From Corallococcus macrosporus DSM 14697 (GTDB lineage Bacteria; Myxococcota; Myxococcia; Myxococcales; Myxococcaceae): a stretch of 64,000 nt of DNA. The translations under genes and the position numbers were made by a program. Under the pieces are notes generated by a model. It was not told where the DNA came from. It searched no databases and saw nothing but the letters and a program-made list of their open reading frames with translations. Below are positions 15,006 to 23,664 of this stretch, piece by piece (within the stretch, counting starts at the first letter, position 1; each line of letters begins with the position of its first letter). The stretch is taken from positions 846,501 through 910,500 of the forward strand of contig NZ_CP022203.1 in the NCBI RefSeq assembly GCF_002305895.1, read 5' to 3'.

Positions 15006-15782
15006 ATGCGCGTCATGGTGACTGAGGGAAGGGCCGAGGTGCCCAAGGTGCTGTCGGTGGCGCGGCTTCGCAAGGAATACGGCGGCAGGGCCGCGGTGGA
15101 CGGCGTCTCATTCGAGGTGGGGCGGGGGGAGATTGTCGGGCTGCTGGGGCCCAACGGCGCGGGCAAGACGACGACCATCAACATGGTGCTCGGCGTGCTG
15201 CAGCCCACGTCCGGCGCCATCCACATCGAGCGGCTGGACCTGGCGGCGCAGCGCTCCGCGGCGCTGGCGCTGACGAACTTCGCCGCCGTCTACTCGCCGC
15301 TGCCCGGCAACCTCACCGTGTACCAGAACCTGCGCGTCTTCGGCCTCATCTACGGGGTGAAGGCGCTGGGCGCGCGCATCGCGGAGCTGCTGGAGCAGTT
15401 CGACCTGGTGAAGTACCGCGACGTGAAGTGCGGCGTGCTGTCCTCCGGGGAGCAGACCCGCGTGGCGCTGGCGAAGGCGATGCTCAACCGCCCGCACCTG
15501 CTGCTGCTGGACGAGCCCACCGCGTCGCTGGACCCCGCCACGGCGCGGGACATCCGCACCCGGATTCGCGAGTTCGCCTCGCGCGACACCGGCGGCGTGC
15601 TGTGGACGTCCCACAACATGTACGAGGTGGAGGAGGTCTGCGACCGCGTGCTGTTCCTGTCGCACGGCCGGGTGCTGCTGGAGGGCAACCCGCGGACGCT
15701 GCCCCGCGAGCACGGCCAGGCCTCGCTCGAGGAGCTCTTCATCACCGTGGCGCGCGAGCCGCTCGCGCTGGAGCGGAGCTGA
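15006..15782 (+). CDS. ABC transporter ATP-binding protein (ABC-2 exporter)
   Basis: About 258 residues, a single nucleotide-binding domain. It has Walker A GPNGAGKTT, a signature in the form LSSGEQTRVAL, Walker B LLLLDEPTASLDP, and a switch His in TSHNMYEVEE. The LSSGEQ signature with YGVK in the helical region is typical of ABC-2 (NodI/drug-type) exporters. Two in-frame ATGs, 15006 and 15015, are both possible and neither has a strong ribosome site. The permease gene begins 2 bp after the stop. Substrate unknown. Confidence 0.92.
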   Translation: MRVMVTEGRAEVPKVLSVARLRKEYGGRAAVDGVSFEVGRGEIVGLLGPNGAGKTTTINMVLGVLQPTSGAIHIERLDLAAQRSAALALTNFAAVYSPLPGNLTVYQNLRVFGLIYGVKALGARIAELLEQFDLVKYRDVKCGVLSSGEQTRVALAKAMLNRPHLLLLDEPTASLDPATARDIRTRIREFASRDTGGVLWTSHNMYEVEEVCDRVLFLSHGRVLLEGNPRTLPREHGQASLEELFITVAREPLALERS

Positions 15783-15784
15783 CC

Positions 15785-16588
15785 ATGCACCTGTCCCGAG
15801 CCGCCGCCGTCTCGCTCCGTCACTACTACCTGCTGCGAGGGAGCCTGGCGCGCTTCCTGCCGCTCTTCGCGTGGGTGGCCATCGACATGGTGCTGTGGGG
15901 CTTCATGAGCCGCTACCTCAACACCGTCACCGCGCGGGAGTACAACTTCGTCCCGGTGCTGCTGGGCGCTGTCCTGCTGTGGGACTTCTTCATCCGCGTC
16001 ATGCAGGGCGTGACGATGGTGTTCTTCGAGGACGTCTGGTCGCGCAACTTCCTCAACATGTTCGCGTCCCCGCTCACCATCTCCGAGTACCTGGGGGGAC
16101 TGGTGCTCTCCAGCATCGCCACCAGCACGTTGGGCCTGGGGGTGATGCTGGTGCTGGCCAGCACCGTCTTCGGCCTGTCCTTCGCCGCGTACGGCGTGCT
16201 CTTCATCCCCTTCCTGCTGGTGCTGTTCCTGTTCGGCATCGCGCTGGGCATCTTCGGCTGCGCGCTGGTGCTGCGGCTGGGGCCGGCGTCGGAGTGGTTC
16301 GTCTGGCCCATCCCCGCGCTGCTGTCGCCCTTCGCCGGCGTCTTCTATCCGCTGTCCACGCTGCCCGCATGGATGCAGGCCGTGTCCCACCTGCTGCCGC
16401 CTTCGTACGTCTTCGAGGGCATGCGGACGCTCGCCGCGGGCGGCACGTTCCAGATGTCGACGCTGCTATGGGGCGCCGGTCTTGCCCTGGTGGAAATCCT
16501 GCTCGCGTGCGCCTTCTTCACGCGGGTACACCGGCAGGCCGTGCGCACCGGACTCATCGCGCGATACAGCGCCGAAAGCGTGAGCTGA
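15785..16588 (+). CDS. ABC-2 type permease
   Basis: 267 residues with about six membrane helices, partner of the ATPase encoded 2 bp upstream. The C-terminal half carries the typical ABC-2 stretch around LSPFAGVFYPLSTLP, where the P-x-x-x-LP turn precedes the last helices. The frame is open far upstream, but ATG 15785 directly follows the ATPase stop. This family exports drugs, polysaccharide precursors or lipids; the context does not single one out. Confidence 0.9.
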   Translation: MHLSRAAAVSLRHYYLLRGSLARFLPLFAWVAIDMVLWGFMSRYLNTVTAREYNFVPVLLGAVLLWDFFIRVMQGVTMVFFEDVWSRNFLNMFASPLTISEYLGGLVLSSIATSTLGLGVMLVLASTVFGLSFAAYGVLFIPFLLVLFLFGIALGIFGCALVLRLGPASEWFVWPIPALLSPFAGVFYPLSTLPAWMQAVSHLLPPSYVFEGMRTLAAGGTFQMSTLLWGAGLALVEILLACAFFTRVHRQAVRTGLIARYSAESVS

Positions 16589-16623
16589 GACAGGACGTTT
16601 TCATTGTCGCTGTCGGTCTCAGC

Positions 16624-16640
16624 GGCGCGCACTTCGCGCC
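16624..16640. terminator. short GC hairpin after the ABC-2 operon
   Basis: A perfect 6-bp inverted repeat GGCGCG/CGCGCC with a 5-base loop, 36 bp past the permease stop. It has no T-run, so it is at best a weak or Rho-assisted terminator; it may be chance in this GC-rich DNA. Confidence 0.25.
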
Positions 16641-16851
16641 GTGGCCGCCGTGCGTGCGCGGGGGTCATCTCCCCGTGGTGACCGCATCCACGGGGGGCTG
16701 AACCCTGGACGAATCGCGCACGCGGCTCGTGCCGTCGCGCCCCCCCTTCGTGGCCTGGCGCCGCCGTGCGCATGCCCATGAGGGGAGTCCGTCGCGGGGA
16801 GAGGCCCGGCGTGGGTGACGGCACTCGTCCACCCGTACCTGGAGCGTACCG

Positions 16852-17391
16852 ATGCGAAGTCTCAAACCTGTTTTCTCCTCCGCGGTGGTGATGGCCCTGT
16901 GCTCACTGCTCGCGGGTGCTTGCGGCGGTTCACCGGCGGATGACACGTCTCCCGACACGCAGGCTCCGCAGAGCGGCGGGCTGGGCGGCAAGGGCAGCGA
17001 AGGGGTGCCGGCCTGGGGGGATGAACCGACCTACCCCGGGGACGGTGAAACCTCGCCGGACAAAGTCACCATCTGTCACATCCCTCCCGGCAATCCGGCC
17101 AATGCACACAGCATCACCGTGTCCGTGTCGGCCTGGCCCGCGCATGAGCGGCACGGCGACACGCTGGGGCCCTGCGACGGTGGCACCGGTGGCGAGCCGG
17201 ACGCGGGCAGCGGCGAGGAGCCGGGTGGCGAGGAGCCGGGTGGTGAGGAGCCGGGTGGTGAGGAACCGGACGCGGGCGGTGGCGAGGAGCCGGTGTGTGG
17301 TCCCATCGGCGCGGATTGTGGCGAGTCCGCGGCCTGCTGCTTCGGGCTGACGTGTGGTGAGAGCAACACCTGCGAGCCCACCATCGGCTGA
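16852..17391 (+). CDS. secreted lipoprotein with low-complexity repeat and Cys-rich end
   Basis: 179 residues. A type II signal peptide ends in the lipobox LAGAC (Cys ~24), followed by a disordered Gly/Asp-rich stretch. A conserved module at ~72-110 begins VTICHIPPGNPANAHS and contains HGDTLGPC; I have seen this module in many secreted bacterial proteins of unknown role. Next come three GGEEP repeats encoded by a 15-bp DNA repeat, then a cysteine-rich C-terminus (CGPIGADCGESAACC, ~six Cys) likely disulfide-bonded. A clear hairpin terminator lies just downstream, so the gene is probably monocistronic. Confidence 0.82.
   Translation: MRSLKPVFSSAVVMALCSLLAGACGGSPADDTSPDTQAPQSGGLGGKGSEGVPAWGDEPTYPGDGETSPDKVTICHIPPGNPANAHSITVSVSAWPAHERHGDTLGPCDGGTGGEPDAGSGEEPGGEEPGGEEPGGEEPDAGGGEEPVCGPIGADCGESAACCFGLTCGESNTCEPTIG
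17212..17266 (+). repeat. 15-bp in-frame microrepeat (GGEEP)
   Basis: About three and a half copies of a 15-bp unit (GAGGAGCCGGGTGG-like) encode GGEEP in the lipoprotein linker. The last copy is interrupted (GAACCGGACGCG). This is typical of slippage-prone linker DNA. Confidence 0.7.
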
Positions 17392-17406
17392 CGTGGTGTG
17401 AGACAC

Positions 17407-17436
17407 CTCCCCGCCCGGGTGCCGGGCGGGGAGTTT
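17407..17436 (+). terminator. strong intrinsic terminator
   Basis: A perfect 12-bp stem (17407-17418 with 17422-17433) with a 3-base GTG loop, followed by TTTCAT. It sits 16 bp after the lipoprotein stop. It is the best hairpin terminator in the window. Confidence 0.8.
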
Positions 17437-17867
17437 CATCGCGCAAGGGCCTGTCGCGCGGATGGGGCCACCCACTTCGCCCACTTCCATCGGGCGGGTG
17501 GGGCGTGGCCACCGCGCTGGCTTCCGCCCGTCGTGCGCGCGGGAGCGCCACCGTGCACGCGCCTGTCTTCCGGGCGCGGTGCGCGTTGAGCGCCGCACAC
17601 TTCCTCATGCTCCCGGCGGTGGCCGCGCGGCGTGCGTGCTCCGGCGAACAGAGCTGTCGTTGCGCGTTCGACGCACGAATCGAAGGGCGTCGCGAGGCGC
17701 GATGAGACGGCGTTAGGGTGTTCAGGTCGCTGACGGTCATCCGTGTTGGAAAGGGGGAGTCCCGGAGCCGTCACCTCTCCCAGAACACATTTCGCGCTGG
17801 CTCGTGCGCGGTGCTCGCCGGAGGCCTTCCGACAGCGGGCGCCTGTCGCGCGAAGGACGTTGGCATC
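17437..17867. other. 431-bp intergenic region
   Basis: No gene with convincing codon bias is seen on either strand between the terminator and the pseudokinase. It presumably holds the promoter of the pseudokinase gene. GAAGGA at ~17851-17856 is a plausible ribosome site. A sigma-54-like GG/GC pattern near 17800 does not have correct spacing. Confidence 0.5.
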
Positions 17868-18833
17868 ATGTCCCGGTTGGACGTCACCACTTCCGTTCCC
17901 GTGTTCCCCCGCGAGTGTCCGGCCCGGGCGCGCGCGCGTCGTGTGCCTCCCGCGAGCGAGGCCCCGCTGCCGGCGCGGGCGTCCACCCTGGTGGGACAGC
18001 AGGTGGGGCACTTCCGGCTGCTGCGGGAGCTGGGCCGTGGGGGGCTGGGCACGGTGCTGCTCGCGGAGCATGCGCTCATCCAGAAGCGGGTGGCCATCCA
18101 GGTGCTCCACGCGCACGTGGCGCAAGACTCCGCGCGGGTGGCTGGCTTCCTTCAGGCGGCGCGCACGCTGACGCTCATCCAGCACGCGAACATCGTCTCG
18201 CTGTACGACCTGGGCATGCGCGACGGGCGTCCCTACCTCGTCAGGGAGTACCTGGAGGGGCAGAGCCTGGCCGCCTTCGCGCGGGGACGGCTGGCGTCGG
18301 CGCTGGTGGTGGACCTGCTCACCCAGGTGTGTGACGCGCTGAGCGCCGCGCATGCGCACGGCATCGCCCACGGCAGCCTCAACGCCTCCAACATCTTCCT
18401 CGTCCCCGACGCGCAGGGCCGCCAGCACGTGAAGCTGCTGGACTTCGGCATCGCCGGGCTCCTGCCGCCCGCCGAGGGCACCCCCGAATGCTCCGTGCCC
18501 GCGGACCTCCACGCCGTGGGGCTGCTGGGCGCCCTGCTCGTCGCTGGCCGGCTGGGCGCGCGTGGGCTCCCGGCGGAGGCGCCGCTGCCGGGCCACGCGC
18601 GGGAGCCGCCGCCGCTGCCGCCGGACCTCCCCTCGGCGCTGTCGCGGGTGCTGCTCAAGGCCATGGCACGCCGCCCGGTGGACCGTTACACCAGCGCCAC
18701 CGCGCTGCGGGACGCCTTGCAGGCCTCGGTCGCGCTCGACGGAGGCGCGCCGCCGGAGGCCCTGGGATTGGAGCCGCTCCCGAGCTGGTTCATGTCCCTG
18801 GGCTCGCCAGGGGCCGCGCCCGCCTCCAGGTAG
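17868..18833 (+). CDS. Ser/Thr kinase-fold pseudokinase
   Basis: 321 residues with a recognisable eukaryotic-type kinase fold. The glycine loop is GRGGLG (56-61). The ATP-anchoring lysine of VAIK is Gln78 (VAIQVL). The catalytic loop HRDLKPSN reads HGSLNASN (168-175), so catalytic Asp and Lys are both lost; DFG (192-194) remains. The activation segment is short and no APE motif is visible. Two catalytic residues are missing, so phosphotransfer is unlikely and a scaffold or allosteric role is favoured. The upstream frame is open, but ATG 17868 has GAAGGA in front. There is no membrane segment. An ABC1-family kinase gene follows after ~75 bp. Confidence 0.85.
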   Translation: MSRLDVTTSVPVFPRECPARARARRVPPASEAPLPARASTLVGQQVGHFRLLRELGRGGLGTVLLAEHALIQKRVAIQVLHAHVAQDSARVAGFLQAARTLTLIQHANIVSLYDLGMRDGRPYLVREYLEGQSLAAFARGRLASALVVDLLTQVCDALSAAHAHGIAHGSLNASNIFLVPDAQGRQHVKLLDFGIAGLLPPAEGTPECSVPADLHAVGLLGALLVAGRLGARGLPAEAPLPGHAREPPPLPPDLPSALSRVLLKAMARRPVDRYTSATALRDALQASVALDGGAPPEALGLEPLPSWFMSLGSPGAAPASR

Positions 18834-18909
18834 GGCGGCCTGGCTGTCGCGACGAGGTGTCATGCCTTGCGTCTGGCGGGGCCCTCCTCGTTAATCCACC
18901 TCCGTTCCC

Positions 18910-20214
18910 ATGGCTTCAGACTCCGACGACAAGCTTCCACCCCAGGGCCGCTTCAACCGCCTGCGCAAGCTGGCGGGCCTCTCCATGCAGGTGGGCACGG
19001 ACGTGCTCAAGAGCGGCGCGAAGCGCCTGTCCGGGAGCTCCTCCGACATGCTCAGCAAGGAGGCCGCGGAGAAGCTGGTCTCCACGCTGGGCGAGCTCAA
19101 GGGGGCCGCCATGAAGCTGGGGCAGGCCCTCTCCATGGACCCGGACCTGCTCACCCCCGAGGTGCGGCAGGTGCTGGCGCGGCTGCAGAACCAGGCGCCC
19201 TCCATGTCCTACGCGCAGGTGGCCCGCGTGGTGGAGGCGGAGCTGGGCGCGCCGCCGGAGTCGCGCTTCCGCGAGTTCAGCGAGGCCCCCATGGCCGCCG
19301 CGTCGCTGGGGCAGGTGCACCGCGCGGTGCTGGAGGACGGACGCGTGGTGGCGGTGAAGGTGCAGTACCCCGGCATCGACGCGTCCCTGGCCCATGACAT
19401 GGCGAACCTGGGCATCGTGGCGAAGACGGCGTCCACGGTGCTGCGCGTGTCCGACGCCGGCGCCTACTTCCAGGAGTTCCGCGACGAGCTGATGCTGGAG
19501 CTGGACTACCTCCGCGAGGCGGAGCTGGCGCGGAGCTTCGCGCGCAGCGTGGCGAAGCTGCCGGAGCTGTGCGTGCCCTCCGTCGTCTCCAGCCACAGCG
19601 CGAAGCGGGTGCTGACGCTGGAGCTGCTGGAGGGGCTCACCCTCAAGGACTGGCTGCCGACGAACCCCTCCAATGACGAGCGCTTCCGCGTGGCGCGCCA
19701 GCTCATCCTGGCCACCTATGGGCCCTTCTTCAGCACGGGGGAAATCCACGCGGACCCGCACCCGGGCAACTTCATGGTGATGCCGGACGGGCGGCTGGGC
19801 CTCCTGGACTTCGGCTCCATCAAGCGCTTCTCCCCGCGCTTCGTGGACGTCAACCAGCGCATGCTCCGGCAGACGATGCGCCTGGAGCCCCTGGACATCC
19901 TGGGCATGAGCCGGGAGGTGGGCTTCACGGTGGAGCTGCCGGACGAGGAGGCCGAGGGCCTCATCGCCGAGGTGCTGCGCATCGCCGGGCGGCCCATGCG
20001 CCTGCCGGACTACGACTACGCCACCTGTGAAATCAACCGCGACATGCGCAACCACTTCTCGCGCAACGCGCCGCGCTTCCTCAAAATCCGGCCGCCGCCG
20101 GAGGCCATCATGTTCTTCCGCTCCACGGGAGGACTGGCGCAGAACCTGCGGCTGATTGGCGCGCGCGGTGACTTCCGCGCCGTCTTCCTGGAGGTGACGG
20201 CCGTGCCGGCCTGA
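18910..20214 (+). CDS. ABC1/UbiB (AarF) family atypical kinase
   Basis: 434 residues. Family hallmarks are all present: the N-terminal KxGQ motif (AMKLGQALSMD), the alanine-rich nucleotide loop (AAASLGQVH), the VAVKVQYPG lysine, the catalytic HADPHPGNF and LLDFGS. ABC1/UbiB proteins are ATPase/kinase-like proteins linked to ubiquinone biosynthesis and lipid homeostasis. There is no C-terminal membrane segment, unlike E. coli UbiB. It ends 7 bp from the convergent receiver gene. Confidence 0.92.
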   Translation: MASDSDDKLPPQGRFNRLRKLAGLSMQVGTDVLKSGAKRLSGSSSDMLSKEAAEKLVSTLGELKGAAMKLGQALSMDPDLLTPEVRQVLARLQNQAPSMSYAQVARVVEAELGAPPESRFREFSEAPMAAASLGQVHRAVLEDGRVVAVKVQYPGIDASLAHDMANLGIVAKTASTVLRVSDAGAYFQEFRDELMLELDYLREAELARSFARSVAKLPELCVPSVVSSHSAKRVLTLELLEGLTLKDWLPTNPSNDERFRVARQLILATYGPFFSTGEIHADPHPGNFMVMPDGRLGLLDFGSIKRFSPRFVDVNQRMLRQTMRLEPLDILGMSREVGFTVELPDEEAEGLIAEVLRIAGRPMRLPDYDYATCEINRDMRNHFSRNAPRFLKIRPPPEAIMFFRSTGGLAQNLRLIGARGDFRAVFLEVTAVPA

Positions 20215-20221
20215 GGCCGCG

Positions 20222-20632
20222 CTACCGGGCGGCCGGGACGGGCTCGGCGGACGCCACGGGCTTCAGGTGCAGCGCCTCCAGCCGCTGGGCCAGCGCCTCG
20301 CCCTGCACGCTCTTGCTGATGTAGCCGTCCGCGCCAGACGCGTGCGCCAGGGCGCGGAGCTGCGCCTCGTCCGAGGCGGAGTAGAGGATGAACTTGGTGC
20401 CGCGGGGCGCCTGGCCACGCGCCAGCGTCAGCACCTTGTCGCCGCTGAGCGCCGGGATGTTCACGTCCAGCAGCACCAGGTCCGGCTGGGTGGTGCGCAC
20501 CAGGTTGGAGACGCCCAGGGAGGAGCGGTGGGTGCGCACGTCGAAGCCGTAGGCGGAGAGGGTGCGCTCCGCGAGCGAGAGCTGGTCCTGGTCATCGTCG
20601 ACGTAGAGGACGCGGATTTTCGTCTCCAGCAT
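20222..20632 (-). CDS. orphan receiver protein (paralogue of the 24596-25000 product)
   Basis: 136 residues, a stand-alone receiver with VLYVDDDQDQL, the acceptor strand LVLLDVNIPALSGDKV and an unusual K-S in YISKSVQGE instead of K-P. It is very similar over most of its length to the receiver at 24596-25000 (shared LGVSNLVR, KFILYSASDE, ASGADGYISKSVQGE). Unlike that paralogue it has no adjacent kinase. It is divergent from the NarL-type regulator gene. Confidence 0.9.
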   Translation of the reverse strand: MLETKIRVLYVDDDQDQLSLAERTLSAYGFDVRTHRSSLGVSNLVRTTQPDLVLLDVNIPALSGDKVLTLARGQAPRGTKFILYSASDEAQLRALAHASGADGYISKSVQGEALAQRLEALHLKPVASAEPVPAAR

Positions 20633-20783
20633 GGCTTTCCCCCTTCAGCGTGCGGATGGGTGCTGCGGCTGCTTCGTGACGTCCGGAGTATCCTCCAGTC
20701 GTCACTCCGTGTCGCCCCCCGGCTGAGGGAATCCCCTTAGAAGGGTTGTACTTCCGGGAATGAATGGGGAGGGTGGAAGGGCC

Positions 20784-21446
20784 ATGGAATCGGAACGCAT
20801 CCGGGTGGCCATCCTGGAGGACCAGCAGGTCTTCCGGGAGGCCCTCGTGGCAGTGCTGGAAGTCGCGGGCATGGACGTGGTGGCGGGCTGCGCGGAGCCG
20901 GCGCCCTTCCTCGCGCGCGTGCGGGAGACGCTGCCCCATGTCGCGCTGGTGGACCTGCGGCTGGCGCTGCCGGAGTGGGAGGCGCCCACCGGCGGCATGG
21001 ACGCGCTCCAGTCCCTGCATGACTTCTTCCCCCAGGTGAAGCCGCTGGTGCTGTCCGGCCACCGGGAGGCGGCGCTGGTGGAGCAGTGCCTCCAGGCGGG
21101 CGCGGCCGGCTACCTGTGGAAGCAGAACGTGAGCTGCGCGGAGGTGGTGGAGGCGGTGGAGCGGGTGGTCCGCGGCGAGCGGCTGCTGCCCGCGGGGCTG
21201 GCGTGGACGCCGCCGGAGCCGACGCTCCCGGGGGAGCTGGGCCGGTTGACGCCGCGCGAGCGCGAGGTGCTGGGCTACATCGCCGCGGGCGCGGACAACC
21301 TGAGGATTGCCGCGTGTCTGGGCATCACCGAGCGCACGGTGAAGGCGCACATCACCAACATCTACAAGAAGGTCGGCTCGGAGAGCCGCACGCAGCTCGC
21401 GGTCCTCGGGTGCCAGTTGGGTGTGCAGCGCCCGGCAAGTCTCTGA
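20784..21446 (+). CDS. NarL/LuxR-family DNA-binding response regulator
   Basis: 220 residues. The receiver domain has VAILEDQQVF and VALVDLRLALPEWE, and is followed by a C-terminal LuxR-type helix-turn-helix (LTPREREVLGYIAAGADN, TERTVKAHITNIYKKVG). ATG 20784 follows a purine-rich GGAGGGTGGAAGGG and is preferred to an in-frame ATG at 20760. It is likely a transcription factor; the divergent receiver and the downstream dioxygenase-like operon are possible targets. It ends before a hairpin shared with the convergent hydrolase gene. Confidence 0.92.
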   Translation: MESERIRVAILEDQQVFREALVAVLEVAGMDVVAGCAEPAPFLARVRETLPHVALVDLRLALPEWEAPTGGMDALQSLHDFFPQVKPLVLSGHREAALVEQCLQAGAAGYLWKQNVSCAEVVEAVERVVRGERLLPAGLAWTPPEPTLPGELGRLTPREREVLGYIAAGADNLRIAACLGITERTVKAHITNIYKKVGSESRTQLAVLGCQLGVQRPASL

Positions 21447-21568
21447 GGCCGGAGGGCTTGCGCGTCAGACTGCTGGCCACTGGGAGCGCGCCGCGTCTGG
21501 TGGCACCGTCGAGGTACCTCGGCGTCAGGCGCGCTCGCGCCTTCCCCCCACGCCTGGGCATTCCCGGG

Positions 21569-21601
21569 GGGCCAGGGCAGCGACGGCGGCTGCCCTGGCC
21601 C
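21569..21601. terminator. bidirectional hairpin between convergent genes
   Basis: A perfect 12-bp inverted repeat GGGCCAGGGCAG/CTGCCCTGGCCC with a 9-base loop, placed between the ends of the NarL-type gene and the hydrolase gene. It has no T-run on either side, so any termination would need help. Position and symmetry fit a two-way terminator. Confidence 0.55.
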
Positions 21602-21622
21602 AGCCTGTGGAGAATCCGTGCT

Positions 21623-22411
21623 TCAGCTCCCGGCGGCGCGCTGCGTGGGCGAGACGTCCCAGCGGGGCGCGCCCAGGTGCTGGAGGAACCAGAGGCACGC
21701 CAGGTCCACCATCTGCGTCAGCGCGCCGGGCTCCTCGAAGCGGTGCGTGGCGCCGGAGATGACCTCCAGGCGCTTCTCCGCCGTCATCGCGGCGTGGGCG
21801 CGGCGGTGGGGCTCCAGCGCGGCGGTGTCCTCCGAGCCGACGATGAGCATCGTGGGCGCGCGCACCCGGGCCAGCGTCGTGCCCGGCTGCGCCAGGCGTC
21901 CGCCCCGGCACACCACCGCGTCCACCGCCTCCGGCCGCAGCGCCGCGGCGGCCAGGGCCGCGGCCGCGCCCGTGTACGCCCCGAAGTAGCCGATGCGCAG
22001 GCCGTTGGTGCGAGGCGCGCGCCGCAGCCAGCGCGCCACGCCCGCCAGCCGCCCGCCGAAGAGGCCCAGGTTGAAGCGCAGGTCGCGCTCGCGGCAGGCC
22101 TCCTCCTCCGCCGCCGTCAGCAGGTCCACCGCGAGGGTGCCCAGCCCCTCGTTCTGCAACAGCCGGGCGACCTCCAGGTCCGTGGCGCCGCGGCGGCTGC
22201 TGCCGTGGCCCCGCACGAGCACCACCACGCCCGTGGCGCCCGCGGGCACCTGGAGCAGGCCCCTCAACTCCACGCCTTCTTCAACGGGGATGCGGACCTC
22301 TCCGTCCGCGGCGGGCGCTGTCCAGCTTCCCGCCCCTTGCGACTGCGTCACCAGCCCGCGAACCACCTTCTCCGAGCCTTCATCCGACCTGCGTGAACCC
22401 TGCTTCTTCAT
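21623..22411 (-). CDS. dienelactone-hydrolase-like alpha/beta hydrolase with Tyr at the nucleophile position
   Basis: 262 residues. It matches the alpha/beta hydrolase subfamily whose nucleophile elbow normally reads GYFGASTGAAAAL. Here the elbow reads GYFGAYTGAAAAL: the serine codon position is TAC (Tyr), a single-base change from TCC. The acid (VGSEDTAAL) and His (SGATHRFEEPG) are intact. The oxyanion-side HGSGSSR motif reads RGHGSSR. It is cytoplasmic, with no signal peptide. It is either inactivated, altered in function, or a recent point mutation. Confidence 0.85.
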   Translation of the reverse strand: MKKQGSRRSDEGSEKVVRGLVTQSQGAGSWTAPAADGEVRIPVEEGVELRGLLQVPAGATGVVVLVRGHGSSRRGATDLEVARLLQNEGLGTLAVDLLTAAEEEACRERDLRFNLGLFGGRLAGVARWLRRAPRTNGLRIGYFGAYTGAAAALAAAALRPEAVDAVVCRGGRLAQPGTTLARVRAPTMLIVGSEDTAALEPHRRAHAAMTAEKRLEVISGATHRFEEPGALTQMVDLACLWFLQHLGAPRWDVSPTQRAAGS

Positions 22412-22629
22412 GCGGAGTCCTCCCTCTTCGTCGGACTGCGTCGCTGCCGTGCTACACCCGATACAACCGTCGGAATTGCAGAACCCGTGCCAGGATTTTG
22501 ACCCACCTGAAACGCCCGGCTGGCCTCCTTGGCGCCTGGGGATGGGCCCATTCTACCAGCGCTTCCCTGGCGCGACGCGGTGACGATTGGGGGGCAAACG
22601 GGTGGCCCACCTGGCAGGTCCTGTCGTTT

Positions 22630-23664
22630 TTACCGGCGGGCGACGATGAGCTCGAAGGGGCCGGGCAGCACCTCGGCGTCCTCGAAGCCCGTCTCGTCCA
22701 GCACGCGCAGGTAGTGCTCCACCTCGCGCAGGCGGCTCACGCAGGTGTCCACGCCCATGAGGAAGTAGGACCAGAAGAACTGGGCCGCCAGCCGCTCCGG
22801 GGTGCGGAACTCCTCGCAGATGAGGACGCGGCCTCCGGGGGGGAGCGCGTCACGCGCGGCCACGAGCAGCGCGCGCGCCGTGTCCGCGGGCCAGTCGTGC
22901 AGCACCCGCACGAAGCAGAGCGTGTCGTAGCCGCCGGGCAGCGGCCCGTGGAGGAAGTCCCCGCCCTGGAAGCCCAGGCGCTCGGGGGGCAGGCCGAAGC
23001 GCTCGCGGGTGCGGTCCACCAGCGGCGCGGTGGCCGGCAGGTTGAAGACGTCCACGCGGAGGCCGGGGTGCTCGCTCGCCAGGTGGGCGGCCAGCGTGCC
23101 GTCACCGCCGCCCACGTCCAGCACCCGGCCGCCGCGCCGCCACAGCCGCTCGCCGTGGGCGCGGAAGGTCTCCAGGATGGGCGGGAGGCCCGCGGCCATG
23201 CTGGCCTCGAAGCCCGCCACCTGCTCGGCGGTGCGCGGGGGCCAGTCGAAGGCGGCGGGAGGCATGGAGCGCTCCCCGCGCAGCACCTGCGGGAGCTGCC
23301 CGTGCAGCTCGTGCCACGCATAGCGCTCCCGGTCCCGCTCCAGCGACCGCGGGCCCAGCACGGCCTGGGCGGCCGCGCGCAGTCCGGGGACGGCCTGGTA
23401 GCGCGCGGACTCCAGGGCGTCGGTGGGCTGCTCGCGCCGCACCAGGCCCAGGCTCTCCAGGCAGTCCAGCAGCTTGTAGAGCCGCCCGGGCACCAGGCGG
23501 TGCCGCGTGGCCAGCTCGCCCAGGGTGACGGGCCCTGGCTCCAGGGCGTCCAGCAGCCCCAGGGCCAGCGAGGCCTCCAACACGTCCACGGCGCGGGCGC
23601 CGTTGTACAGCAGGTGGAGCAGGGCGCGAGGGGAGGCGGCCAGGGCCGTGGCCTCCTCCCTCAT
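22630..23664 (-). CDS. SAM-dependent O-methyltransferase (AcetylserotoninMT-like)
   Basis: 344 residues. An N-terminal winged-helix dimerisation domain (~1-95, LYKLLDCLESLGLVRRE) is followed by a Rossmann methyltransferase with SAM motif VLDVGGGDGTLA, the second acidic strand VDVFNLPATAP, and VRVLHDWPADTARALL, the catalytic His region typical of plant and natural-product O-methyltransferases. ATG 23664 overlaps the stop of the upstream dioxygenase-like gene (ATGA), so the two are translationally coupled. Together they suggest oxidation and methylation of an indole or other aromatic compound. Confidence 0.9.
   Translation of the reverse strand: MREEATALAASPRALLHLLYNGARAVDVLEASLALGLLDALEPGPVTLGELATRHRLVPGRLYKLLDCLESLGLVRREQPTDALESARYQAVPGLRAAAQAVLGPRSLERDRERYAWHELHGQLPQVLRGERSMPPAAFDWPPRTAEQVAGFEASMAAGLPPILETFRAHGERLWRRGGRVLDVGGGDGTLAAHLASEHPGLRVDVFNLPATAPLVDRTRERFGLPPERLGFQGGDFLHGPLPGGYDTLCFVRVLHDWPADTARALLVAARDALPPGGRVLICEEFRTPERLAAQFFWSYFLMGVDTCVSRLREVEHYLRVLDETGFEDAEVLPGPFELIVARR

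Noticed and set aside
17790-17815. Sigma-54-like -24/-12 element
   Set aside because: The GG and GC dinucleotides are two bases too far apart for a functional promoter.
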